A stretch of DNA of 64,000 nucleotides from Glandiceps talaboti (lineage: Eukaryota; Hemichordata; Enteropneusta; Spengelidae). Both the position numbers and the translations under genes were made by a program. Shown here piece after piece: positions 1 to 11,400 of the stretch. The notes under the pieces are model-generated. The model ran no database searches. It had not been told where the DNA came from and saw nothing but the letters and a program-made list of their open reading frames with translations. Position 1 is the first letter of the stretch; the number at the start of each line of letters is the position of its first letter. The stretch is taken from positions 2,910,134 through 2,974,133 of the forward strand of contig NC_135562.1 in assembly GCF_964340395.1 (NCBI RefSeq), written 5' to 3'.

Positions 1-1412
1 GTTGGTGATGGACATTGTTTTCCATGTTAGACTCCACACTGTAGACTGAATATACTTGGTATTCGTTGTCGCCGTGTGGGGGCGATATATAACCACGGAC
101 TTCAGGTGGGTTGAAAGATGTCCGTGGAGAGCCCATGTCAGTCGAATCTACCGTCTGGGAATGAGACTGGGGCGTACTTTGTGTTTCCTTGGACATACGT
201 TTCTTCTTTTTGTCATCGCACGTACATTCGAGTTGATTGTTATTGTTCAACGTTTCTTTCGCTTGACTACCCCTCCAAGATCCTTGCCGCCTATGAGATG
301 ACGGACTTGGTAGTCTTTTCTTCGGGACTGGCGACGGTAATGGCGTTGTCGGTTTCTGGATATCAGGAGTTTCATCAATTTCCTCAATTAATGACGACGG
401 CGATTGAGGAGGTACGTTGTTTGTTTCAGGACCGGAAGAATTCGTTCCTTGTCCGAGAGATAAAGTATCAGGTTTCGTGGAATTGGTCTTCTTGGAATCA
501 ACTTGACTTTGACCTGAATTTAAGTTCTCTTTTGGAGTGCTGTGTTTCGAATATCTTTGTTGGCTTGGTGATGACGGTTTGCTGTCCAAGTCAGCACAAG
601 CACGTACAAACGGGACACCAACAGCCTGAATCTGTGCCGATGTCATTTCTATGTCTGCTGCACTGGGTTCTTTAGTTTTTGGAGATAGTCCCCGATCTTG
701 TAAAACTTTAATTGCGTCTTCTCGAGATATAAAAGAAGAACCACTTTGTGACTTGAGGCGTCTATGTGAGCTTCGAGGGCTGTCATTCACAGGGACTGCT
801 ATGCTGTCTGTCGGCTGGTCTTTTGTTTGCTTTTGCTGTTGTCGAAACTTCTGTTTGTGCATCTCTTGCTCTTGCTCAAGGAATCTTTGTAGCTGCTGTT
901 CTCTGTTGTACTGCTCCTCCCGCTGTTCCATGTCCAATTCTCGTTGTTGTCCTTCATATGATTGCCGATGTTGTTTGTTCTTTGGCTGTTGTTGGAGTTG
1001 TTCATATCCATCGCGTCTCTGTTGATGGGGATATATTTGGTCATTGCGTTTCCCTAGCAACGGATGTTGGGTTGGATTCTCACCTTGCTCATTTCGTCGT
1101 TTCGGTTTATGTCCTCTATTCGTGCCTGTGAAATTAGACAGTTATGTTAAATCAAATCAAATCGAATCAAATCAAATCTAAACAAAAACCTCAAAGACCG
1201 GTTAAGACAGGGCAAAATGTAATCAAAATCAAATCAGATTAAATCTAACCAAATCATATGGAATTTATTCAAATTGAATCTAATTCAAATTAAAAAAAAA
1301 ACTAGACTATACCAGGCAAGCCCTGATAAGACCAAATCAAATCAAATCAAACCAAATCAAATGAAATCAAATCAAATAAGTATACCCCCCCAAAAAAAAA
1401 AAACCAACAACA

Positions 1413-1444
<32 letters not shown>

Positions 1445-2101
1445 CACGCGCGCGCGCGCACACACACACATACAACAAACAAACAAACAAACTAAACTAT
1501 ATAACAAAGTGTAGCCAATAGGTTAGACCATACCAGACAAGACCAAATCAATGCAAATCAAATCACAATTAATTAGCTTATCTAGGGAATGATATTTAAT
1601 TTCACACAATGCACTATTCAAAATGGCAGTTTACATGTTCTCGATATCAGACTAGTGCTGTATATTTATTACCTTTATTGTTGCTAAATTCCAAAGGGTC
1701 GTAACCAAGTGCATAGGTGAGTCTAGTCATGTAGTCTCGTTTACGATAGCTTCTTTGATATGATCTTGCGATGTAGTACAAACCAAATGAACACATAACA
1801 AGTAGTGGCGACAATCCTGAAAATAAGGCGACAAAATATTAACATGATGTTTTCGAAAACCACATTTCAACAGTGTACGATTATATTTCCCAGTAGATGG
1901 ACAAATTTAAAGAAGAAATGTGATGTTATAGCACAATTACATACTGTCAGGAAAAACGCAGTATGTCTGGTCTGGAATCTTTCATTATCTGATAATAGTT
2001 TTTTGTTTCATACATACATACATACATACATACATACATACATACATACATACATACATACATACTACATACATACATACATACATACATACATACTACA
2101 T

Positions 2102-2172
<71 letters not shown>

Positions 2173-2664
2173 ACCACCACCACCAGCCCTCCATCCATTC
2201 GTGTGAATGGCAAATGTTCTTGATACTTTCTGTTAACTTCATGTAACATTTGTCAAAGTCATATAATGATATAGGGGCTTGGACCAATATAGAAAATTAT
2301 CTTAGTATAGGGTTAGATAGGATTGTAATCATGTCATCCACTATAGGTCCGGGCTTATCTGCTTGCCCTGAAATGTTTAAGGGAGTTTAGACCGCGCGCA
2401 CAACGTCATCGGCTGATCTGTCAGTCTCACTACGGGTTAGATATATAGAAACCTACCCATCAAAATAATTCCAACATAACGGTAACGTTCTTGTCTTTTG
2501 TCCTGTTCATGCTCAAGAAGGCTTACAGCAACCATCACACCTCCTGCCAGGAATGACAAAATTCCTAATACCAACAAAGTGCCTGTTGTATATTTCAAGC
2601 AAGTAGGTGGTTCCCATCGACTTGCTGATGCAATTAGATGTGCCTTCGATTTACTGATTGGCAT
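1..2664 (-). CDS. Uncharacterised two-span membrane protein with long polar tail (3' end outside window)
   Basis: Three exons join in phase on the minus strand: 2457-2664 (start ATG, in-frame stop just upstream), 1673-1816, and 1125 down to position 1, still open at the edge. All borders are GT-AG. The protein is at least about 490 residues. Residues about 25-50 (TGTLLVLGILSFLAGGVMVA) and about 65-88 (VGIILMGLSPLLVMCSFGLY) are membrane spans separated by a short charged loop (EHEQDKRQERYR). A basic stretch with RSYRKRDYMTRL follows. The large third exon encodes a low-complexity tail: a Q/R/E-rich segment likely to be coiled coil (EQREEQYNREQQLQRFLEQE), then a Ser/Pro-rich region with Arg-Arg and Ser-Pro motifs. 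No signal peptide is obvious, so both termini are probably cytosolic. I do not recognise the family. Structure and splicing are well supported; function is unknown. Confidence 0.75.
1147..1480. repeat. Degenerate AAATC pentanucleotide tract and CA/CG dinucleotides in intron 2 of the leftmost gene
   Basis: Runs of AAATC variants at 1147-1375 are followed by an A-run and alternating CACG and (CA)n/(CG)n to about 1470. The stretch lies wholly between exons 1673-1816 and 1-1125. The AAATC pattern resembles the tails of LINE 3' ends seen elsewhere in the window, but no coding remnant adjoins it. Confidence 0.7.
2008..2180. repeat. (CATA)n-(CA)n-(CAC)n compound microsatellite
   Basis: About 28 CATA units run into roughly 25 CA units and a few CAC units inside intron 1 of the leftmost gene. 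The long His/Tyr and Val/Cys open frames across it are microsatellite artefacts. Confidence 0.95.
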
Positions 2665-2781
2665 GATTGCATGTGTCCTTTATTTTTTGTTGACCTTCAA
2701 ATATAAAATATGAAAAATGTTGAAAAAAAAGTGTGTTCGAATTGTTACATCATAGAGACTCACTTACAGAAATGTTATAAT

Positions 2782-2873
2782 TTACAGTCACCACCATCCC
2801 ATCACCATCATCATTATTATGTCCATTACCACCACCCCCCCCCCCCCACCACCACCACCACCACCATCACCAC

Positions 2874-2911
<38 letters not shown>

Positions 2912-2912
2912 C
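2782..2912. repeat. (CAT)n/(CAC)n trinucleotide repeat with C-run
   Basis: Mixed CAC and CAT triplets around a run of C lie just upstream of the leftmost gene's start codon, in putative 5' flank. Confidence 0.9.
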
Positions 2913-2919
2913 CATCATC

Positions 2920-5900
2920 TTTTAAGGAAACATTTATTCAAGTTCAAACTCTGCTACAATTAAAAACGATACGATTTTCCGATGTAAAAGTCAACGGATA
3001 GCCTGTAGCCACTAAACTAGTTACTCTTCTACACTCGTGCACTGTTTCCATAAGAATCTGGAATGGAGTGGAGCTCAGTTATTGATTCCGATTCAGTAAT
3101 GTTTTACCCTTGTTCATCACGACTCGGTGTCCCAGCTGGTGGCTCTCGCTAAGTCCCTAATTAGTCTTCTGCGTTATATCATGAATGGCTCCAGAAGTCG
3201 ATTTAGAGAAGCTTAGAAACCTAGTGAGTCGAATTAAAATTTTAGCGAGGCATAGCTATTTTATCATAACATAAATATAACATAATTTTCAAGATCTTCT
3301 TTTGATCACGTGCACAATCATTAATACGTTGTTAGAGTCTTTTCATGGGGATCTTTTGCTTAATGTATATACTAGCATTGTTTGACACTCTGAAATCACT
3401 TTGGAAAGTAACGCCAACTGCTATAAGAGTGTGTGAAAAAAAGTTTTGTTTTTGAAATCAACTTTGAAGTCGCCAATTTCATTGATATATGCTAGTATAC
3501 GATGAATTTAAAACCAAACTATTCATCCCAAATAAAAGATTTACTTTAAATATTCAATGAATAATCGTGCACGTGTTTTATGTTGACACGATTACTTTTT
3601 ATGATCATTTCTATATGTTAGATGTAGCTAAATGTGGAAGTTAGTACCAGTTTCCACGATATCTTGGTCTCCAAGTGTAAATACATGAATCTGTTAAAAT
3701 AAACACATTAGTCAAAATTTTGACGGGAAACACAGGCGTAAATGTGTGTCAGCTGACCACATAATCACTGTATATAGTTTACTATTGCGTACCATGATAC
3801 TCTAAACCGCAGATGGTACGACATTTCGGTCCTCGTGTGATTATTTCATGGCGATTTGACTAAAACTTCGTCGCATTACTTTTGATCGATTTTCTCTCTA
3901 TCGCATCGCGAAGTTCTCAAGGTATAGCACAATAGGTCCGAACATTGTGCACTCGATACCACATCTGTGTGATTTATTTTAGAAGGTAAGGAATTTATTG
4001 TCCCTCTTCATAAACAGAAAGATTATATGGAGATTAATTTGTAATGTGCATTTTGATATATATGGTTACTACTTCGAAATAACAATGAACAATTTTTTGA
4101 ATTTCTGCCAACTCCCCAATACCCTCCAGATTATTCGAAATTATTGCTTTCCACATGCCCGACAACAAAATGTCTCACTGCCCACCACCACCACCACCAC
4201 CACCACCACCACCACCACCACCATCAATATTACCCTTGAGCAGAGACTTGCAATTGATGTTCTGCCACGACAACCTGTCCTGACGAACGACATAGTCAAT
4301 ATTGTCAATTAAGAAGACTGAGCTCTGGGCTCTAATCACATCACTGACTGACTGACTGACTGACTGACTGACTGACTGACTGACTGACTGACTTATTTGA
4401 CTGACTGTCTGACTGACTGACTGACTGACTGACTGACTGACTGACTGACTGACTGAGTGAGTGAGTGACTGACTGACTGACTGACTTGACTGACTGACTG
4501 ACTGACTGACTGACTTGACTGACTGACTGACTGACTGACTAACTTGACTGACTGACTGACTGACTGACTGACTGACTGACTGACTGACTGACTGACTGTC
4601 TGTCTGTCTGTCTGACTGTCTCCCTGTCTCTCTGTCTCTCTCTGTGTCTGTCTCTGTCTACTTCTCTGTCTCTCTGTCTCCCTGTCTCCCTGTCTCTCTC
4701 TGTCTCTCTGTCTTTCTGTCTGTCTGTCTGTCTCTTTTTTAAATACTCAAAGAGCACGTAGTGTTTGCAAGGTGACTGATAAAATATATCGCCTTGTAAA
4801 TCTGTCACCTTATCAGTTTTTGTTTGCAGGAGGTATCAGAATGGTTATACAACTTCACCACAACATAAAAAAATAACATTTTTTAAAGTATGGGGAGCAT
4901 CGATTTGACCATGAGTGGCACACCTTTGCGATAAGTTTCCTGTTTTTCTTATTCAGTTTCACAAGCAGGTAACCCTTCACTTCCCACACGGGTCAACACA
5001 TGTATGACACGAAAACGCGCGAATGATGACCTTTCTAACCAGGCCAGTCGTCCGGGTCAGTATAATTCCGTATCATTCCGTGTCAGGTGCAGATAGTATC
5101 AACGTTGTATTTCATATCAAAGACTTGCCCACTGTAATCCTTTAATAACTTTATATATTACTAGAATGGATAACTGTTGTCCACTATGTGCTGGTATGTT
5201 GTTTGTTTTGGGCTGATTAAATCTACCCTTCTCTGTCAACATTAACAAAGGTGTGCGATGCGCACTTCAAATGAACAGAAAACTGACATTCTGAGCCCGA
5301 CTCTGAGACCGCAAGGATAAGGATCTTCAGAACCTTGGCCGTCGGTACTAACTTCATCTGGTTACAAAACTGCGCATTTCTTTGTCCAAAAATATAAGGT
5401 GCTAGCTTTCCAGTCCCTCAAGTTGCCTAATCATATATGTATGTTGAGATTATTTGTTAATAATTAACCATACTCATACCATTATATGTTGATAGTCGGA
5501 TATTTTCTCATGAAGTTATTTATTCTTTTTTCTGCCTTAACATTAACATTTACATTTTTCGTGTAGATAGATGTAAAATGACGCCCGTTTGAATCGAACT
5601 TTGTATAGTGATGAAGTTTTCAACATCTCGTTGAACTAATTCATTTATTTTAAGTAACATAAAACCTCAAATTATTTCGACAGAATGTACACTGTGTACA
5701 ATCAAATCTTATACCGAATATGTTATCGTATCTACGAAACTTTGAAGAGTTGTATAGTCAAATAAAACACTTCAATAAAACTCTACAAATCTTCATAAGT
5801 ATTTCATCAACTTAGTAACATTCCACAAACAGCAATCACAAAACATCCATCGCCATACTAATTTTCAAACACCTATGTACAATCAACCCTTTGTTTATAA

Positions 5901-6230
5901 AGACACGTACTGATACGATTCATGTTTTTGAATAAAATTGTTTCAAAACCACTTTTTGAAATTTCTGGCACTTTACAAAAAGTTGTAAGGAGCTCTTACC
6001 ATCCGACAAGAACTTATGTTTAAACCAAAATATGTCTACAATATTAATATAAAGTGAACAATTATGACCTTGCAATTCGTAAAAATTACCTTACTCGTAC
6101 GAAGACCGTGTCACCGTGTATCCTCCGGTATCAACCCATGCTATCAGAAGACCACGCGTTCCTTGTAAGCGCACCGCCGCATTCAGTTGTAAAACTTTGA
6201 CTTGTCACATGACTTCAGTTTAACTAATAA
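2920..6230. other. Intergenic region between divergent genes
   Basis: No exon with convincing coding content was found on either strand. The stretch holds a CAC run (about 4178-4222), the large GACT/GTCT satellite (4341-4738) and otherwise plain AT-rich sequence. It must contain the promoter of the minus-strand gene, but no clear core elements were seen. Confidence 0.6.
4341..4738. repeat. (GACT)n turning into (GTCT)n satellite
   Basis: About 60 units of GACT, broken in several places by TTGACT and GAGT variants, pass at about 4598 into GTCT/CTCT units ending in a T-run at 4738. It is intergenic. The array shows stepwise unit conversion. Confidence 0.95.
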
Positions 6231-6234
6231 CTGG

Positions 6235-6280
6235 TGACGTCACTATGCGCATGTGCGTTACACGCAATATGGCGGAAAAG
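6235..6280 (+). promoter_or_regulatory. Likely core promoter and non-coding first exon of the syntaxin gene
   Basis: A perfect CRE palindrome TGACGTCA (6235-6242) is followed by an NRF1-like TGCGCATGTGCG (6246-6257) and a YY1-like AATATGGCGGA (6266-6276), then a strong donor AAG|GTAAGA at 6281. This is typical of a TATA-less housekeeping promoter. The short frame ATGGCGGAAAAG would read into a stop soon after splicing to the exon at 8284, so it would be a small uORF rather than the protein start. The transcription start was not determined. Confidence 0.55.
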
Positions 6281-6969
6281 GTAAGAACGATATTTACTGT
6301 GGCTGGTACATATTTTCATTTTCTAGTTATGTAAAGAATGTTTCATTTAGACATGTTTTCGTACTAGAAGAAAATAGGTATGTAAATGATATTTGTGTAG
6401 TCACATGATCATAGCAGATTGAGTCTCACAGAAACTGACGATGACGATATGATCGCAATATCAGTGTCAGATTGGTGATGGGCGGGTTACGTACGTCGGA
6501 ACTCAGGTTGAAATTGAATGGACAGCCAAGTTTCAGCCCTTGTTGAATTGCTTCCAGTCGGCTACATGTGACGTTTAAAAATTTTGGATCTCAAAACCAG
6601 GCCTGATCTCGTTTCTGGTGACCTTTTACTTCCGTTTTTTTCGAAATCTTGTATGGTGTTGAGCTCGCCCTTATATTTGAGTTGAAGATGACCCGCGACA
6701 TCGCCATAAAACAGACAGTGACTCATCTGACTGGCAGAGTCATTGTTTTGTTAGGAGAAATAAAATACGTTAATTATTTTGAGTATTAAAGTGATTCATT
6801 CCTCTGTCACCAGAAATTATATGATTTGAAATAATATATCACAGCTTAATGATATATTTAGTATCTGATATGACTGACTTGTGATATTTGAAAAAAGAAA
6901 CATAACAAATATATGAATACATTACTACCGAGACAGTGAGTCTTTGTACCTGAAATAGGATTTCACCTC

Positions 6970-7100
6970 ATGGTCAAAATAGAACAAGAAAGCCACTCTA
7001 TTCTCATGTAAGACAAGAGGGTCAGAAAAGAAAACGAAGGTCGACTTATTCTCATACAAGAGGGTCAAAATAGAACAAGAAGGTCGACATATTTTCAAGC
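6970..7100. repeat. Short tandem repeat with TCTCAT...AAGAGGGTCA unit
   Basis: Two to three diverged copies of a unit of about 55 bases containing CAAGAGGGTCA and GAAGGTCGAC lie in syntaxin intron 1. Confidence 0.6.
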
Positions 7101-7361
7101 ATGCCTGTACATGTAGTTATGTACGTAGTCCTGCAGAAGGTGTATGGGACTTGATTTTGACTTTGGGAAAAAGGACAATGTCAGAATCAAGTCGTGACTT
7201 ACTCCGTCTGCAAACTGGACTATTGTGTATGTAACAACAAGTGGTGTGTGGAATTCATGGTGTCAACCAAGACATTGATTAATTGATAAGTTTTGATGCC
7301 AAGTTTCAGTGGTAATATATTATTTCATATTTCAGGCAGTGGGACATAAATCTGATATAGA

Positions 7362-7572
7362 GATATAGAGAACAAAGTGATTTACAATACCACCACCACC
7401 ATTCACTATAGAGAACAAAGTGATTTACAATACCACCACCACCATTCACTATAGAGAACAAAGTGATTTACAATACCACCATCATTCACTATAGAGAACA
7501 AAGTGATTTACAATACCACCATCATTCACTATAGAGAACAAAGTGATTTACAATACTACCACCACCATTCAC
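7362..7572. repeat. About 40-43-bp minisatellite in syntaxin intron 1
   Basis: Five copies of a unit with TATAGAGAACAAAGTGATTT, then CAATACCACC and CATTCAC. Units differ mainly in the number of CCA triplets. Confidence 0.9.
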
Positions 7573-7936
7573 TCTCAGAATTGCAGTGGGTTGAAGGTGG
7601 CGGGAGGGGGGAGGGGGTCTCTGGATGACTTATAACATTAACAGTGGTTCTTTCAACAGTTACAAAGTTAAAATTCAATATTGTCTATTGAAACCAGAAA
7701 TTATTTGATAACACAAAACATTACCTTTTAACTCTTTGTAATGTAATTTTTATGTAAGGGAACATCTAGATAGTGTTTAGTCAATTTGGGACCTGCAGTG
7801 CACTATACACTTATTGCCTAGTGAAACTTAAGAGTTATTGCTCACTTATACGTGAGGAGAACTGAACCATACACCTGACAGGACTGTATACTATTACCAA
7901 CATATTTATGCACTGTGATAATTTCTTTTCATAAAG

Positions 7937-8213
7937 GATTGTCTGTGGCTGAGTGGTTAAACCACTTGCCTCTTACCACTGCGGTCAGGGTTCGAACCCC
8001 ATTCAGGGTTCGGTTAAATTTACCATGCTGTAAGTGAGAAGAGTGTCGTTCAGTTTGACTCTACCGAACAACGCAGGTTTCCCCCGGGTACTCCAGTTTC
8101 CTCCTGCATTAACACTGAACCCATGAGGGATGGCCCTCACTGGACTTCTTGGGAGACAAGTGTTTATATGCTTAAAGAACTATCCAGTATAATTAAAGAT
8201 TATTATTATAAAT
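7937..8213 (+). mobile_element. tRNA-derived SINE, full-length copy
   Basis: The head has an RNA polymerase III A box (TGGCTGAGTGG, about 7948) and a perfect B box (GGTTCGAACCC, about 7988). A tRNA-unrelated body follows, including CCCCCGGGTACTCCAGTTTC, and it ends in an ATT-rich tail (AAAGATTATTATTATAAA). A second copy lacking the tRNA head lies inverted at 23118-23330, which shows a dispersed family. It sits in intron 1 of the syntaxin gene, just upstream of the exon at 8284. Confidence 0.9.
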
Positions 8214-8439
8214 GTATGACTTTAACAACTAACCCTACTTGTGCTTTGTTGATGTTGTTGTTTTTTTTGGTTGTTTTTTACAGATATTCTTGTATTAGAT
8301 ACAAAGTTGAATAAATCCACTTGTAAGAAAATACCATCACAACAAAGAAGACATCCCGTGTTTGTGAAATATTTGACCTGTAGAACTTTCTTAAATTATA
8401 CCTCAAGACAGCGTGTAGCAGTAGACATATACAGACAAG

Positions 8440-11400
8440 ATGTCGTACGGTAGAGGAGATTTTGGTGGCCTTAGTGGGGCAGGAGGCTACTCTACATATC
8501 AATCAGCTGATAGTAAGTGGATACTGTTATATAGTTAGATATTATTCACCAATATTTTTCTTCTTTCAGCCAAGGAAAATATGAATGACCTAAGGGGATC
8601 TTGTCAGTATGAGTTGCTAGACGAGTAGTGACAAACCCTTAGGTCATTAGTATTTTCTGACCGGATGAAGTACAGTATTGGGGAATAATATAATTATACC
8701 TCCTCAAGCAGAGTTCATGACAAATAATGGTGATTTGGAATGTTTTGACCCATATTTCAAGCACCACAAAACCAGTGATGTAGACACAGGTTGTTGTGAT
8801 GTAGAACCACAGAACCAGTGATGTAGACACAGGTTGTTGTGATGTAGAACCACAGAACCAGTGATGTAGACACAGGTTGTTGTGATGTAGAACCACAGAA
8901 CCAGTGATGTAGACACAGGTTGTTGTGATGTAGAACCACAGAACCAGTGATGTAGACACAGGTTGTTGTGATGTAGAACCACAGAACCAGTGATGTAGAC
9001 ACAGGTTGTTGTGATGTAGAACCACAGAACCAGTGATGTAGACACAGGTTGTTGTGATGCAGAACCACAAAACCAGTGATGTAGACACAGGTTGTTGTGA
9101 TGTAGAACCACAGAACCAGTGATGTAGACACAGGTTGTTGTGATGTAGAACCAGGTTGTTGTGATGTAGAATGACCAGGGTATATAATCCATATTTTCTG
9201 TTCAAAGACAATAACTTGGCTTGTACATGGTGTAATTAGATATTATTCCCTATATTTTTCTTCATTTAGCCAAAGAAGATACAAATCACCTAAGGGGCCT
9301 TGTCACTATGAGTGGAAAGACTCGTAGTGAAATAAACCTTGGGTATTTGAGGCCTTGAGTATTTTCCACCACTGTTTTACAGTTTACCACTGCAGCTGAG
9401 TTCCTGCAGTGTTACAGTGAAATGACACTGTTTTGAGATCTAACACTGTAACCAAAATCCTATGTAGTGTTACAGTGAAATGAGACTGTTTTGAGATCTA
9501 ACACTGTAACCAAAATCCTATGCAGTGTGGCAGTGAAATGATAACAGTGTACTGTGTTACAGTGGAACACAAAATAATTATCAAATTGTTTCTAACAGTC
9601 TGTGCTGTTTATGTAAATATTGCTTTAGTGTTGTTTGAATACTTAATCAAGATATTAACTCAGCTATTTACCAAATATTAGTGTTGATCTGTCTTTCCGG
9701 AAGTAGATACTTATAAACATTGCATTGTGTCATAATGCTGTCAGGTGTCACAGGTAATGACTATACAGCTATAAGGTTATCACTACAGTCATACCTCATG
9801 ACTCACCTATGTAATCAGATAACCTTTGACCTTTACCCTATCAAATAGACTGTACTTTGATTGTGGGGTTTGTTGTGGTGTGGTGGTTAACTCCATTACC
9901 CAAATAGGGGTAGAAGGATAGATGTGTGGTGGTCATAGTCAGCAGATTGACAGTTTTTGACATTAAAGTTTAAGTTTTACACCCTTATATGCAGACTGTT
10001 TAAAGTCTGATTACGTTGTTTGTTGTAACAATTTGGTTTATTCCATTCTAGGAATAGGGGTAGAATTATTAATATAGTGTGGTCATAGTCACCTGACAGT
10101 TATTTCAAATTTTCAAATTTAGAAGTGATGTCATTTCACATTTTGATTTAACCATAAAACTTTGTGAATACAGAGTACATACAGTACAGTGTAGCACTTA
10201 GTGTAGTATACACAGTTTACAACAACCATGGACAAGAAGTACACAGGTGAACTTTTTATTGGTGTTTCATAGACAAAATTTTCGTGAAATGTTTTAACAA
10301 ATTACTGATAATTCTGTTAAGTATTCTTTCCCCAACTTTAGAATATGTATATCGTGTACAAAGGTTACAGATTTTTATTGGTGTTTGATGGATAAAAATC
10401 TGTTTGTGAAATGTTTTAACAAATAACTGATAATTCCGTTATGGTATTGTTTCCCAGTTTTAGGAAGTCAAACAAGTTTCCAATGACAGGCCACAGGTAG
10501 TTTAGAAACAAATACAAGATATGTTCCACAGTAGTTGTAAAAGTATATACAGAATTGCATATATCATTATGACAGTGTAATAAATCTTTGATTTTATTTT
10601 CAGCAGGTGTTTAGCTAGAAGGAAGATAAATTACATACATTTTGAAATGAAATTCATACTTACACAGATGACTTCAGTTTTACTTGTAATGCCCTTTTCT
10701 TGGCAGTGTTGATAGTATTATTGCTTTCTCCATCGTAATGTTGTTATTGTTTTGTTTTGAAAGCAGGAAGGGATAGTTCCAGTGAGTTTACAAGATTATC
10801 TCAAGTGACCAGTAGTAACATTCAGAAGATAACACAAAATGGTAAGTTGGACAAGTTTTACAGTGAAATTAAGTAGAAATGTCTTTACAAACTAGCTCAG
10901 TGGTAATGCTAGACAGGTGGTGACATCTCACCAGTATGTATCAGTAACTGAAAAGGTTAATACCTGCACAAGCCCTACACTATGGGTGCTTTTAGAATGC
11001 AGCAAAAATTCCAATGCCAGGAGGCGTTGCAGTAACACGGAGCATCGCAGTAACATGTCAACAAATGGTTATGCAGTCGATGAGGGCCCACAGTACAAGG
11101 ATGTAACCCCCACCCTCAACTAAAAGAATTAAGTTATTTATCGTACATTTGAAATTTAGATCTCATCCCCTTTCCCCTTTGAATTCATGATGTTGATATT
11201 GACATAATTCTGTTACTATTTACTTTCAGTGGGTACCATTCAGAGGAATGTTAATAAAATGGGTACGTCTGAAGACAACCATGATTTGAGAGAAAAATTG
11301 TAAGTATACAAATACTACCACGGAAAATGTACTATTGACAAATTAAGATAAACAGATAAACCAAACAAAAAACTATAATTTTGTGGTAGACTTCACAAGT

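Noticed and set aside
6269-6280. Protein start at ATGGCGGAAAAG in the first syntaxin exon
   Set aside because: Splicing to the exon at 8284 brings a stop after a few codons; the start at 8440 gives the full-length syntaxin.
7937-8010. Possible functional tRNA gene
   Set aside because: A and B boxes are present, but no cloverleaf with a proper acceptor stem follows, and the body and tail match a second dispersed copy; it is a SINE head.
8639-9211. Three overlapping minus-strand frames of 124-190 codons
   Set aside because: Produced by the 43-bp minisatellite; 3 x 43 explains their repeated pattern.
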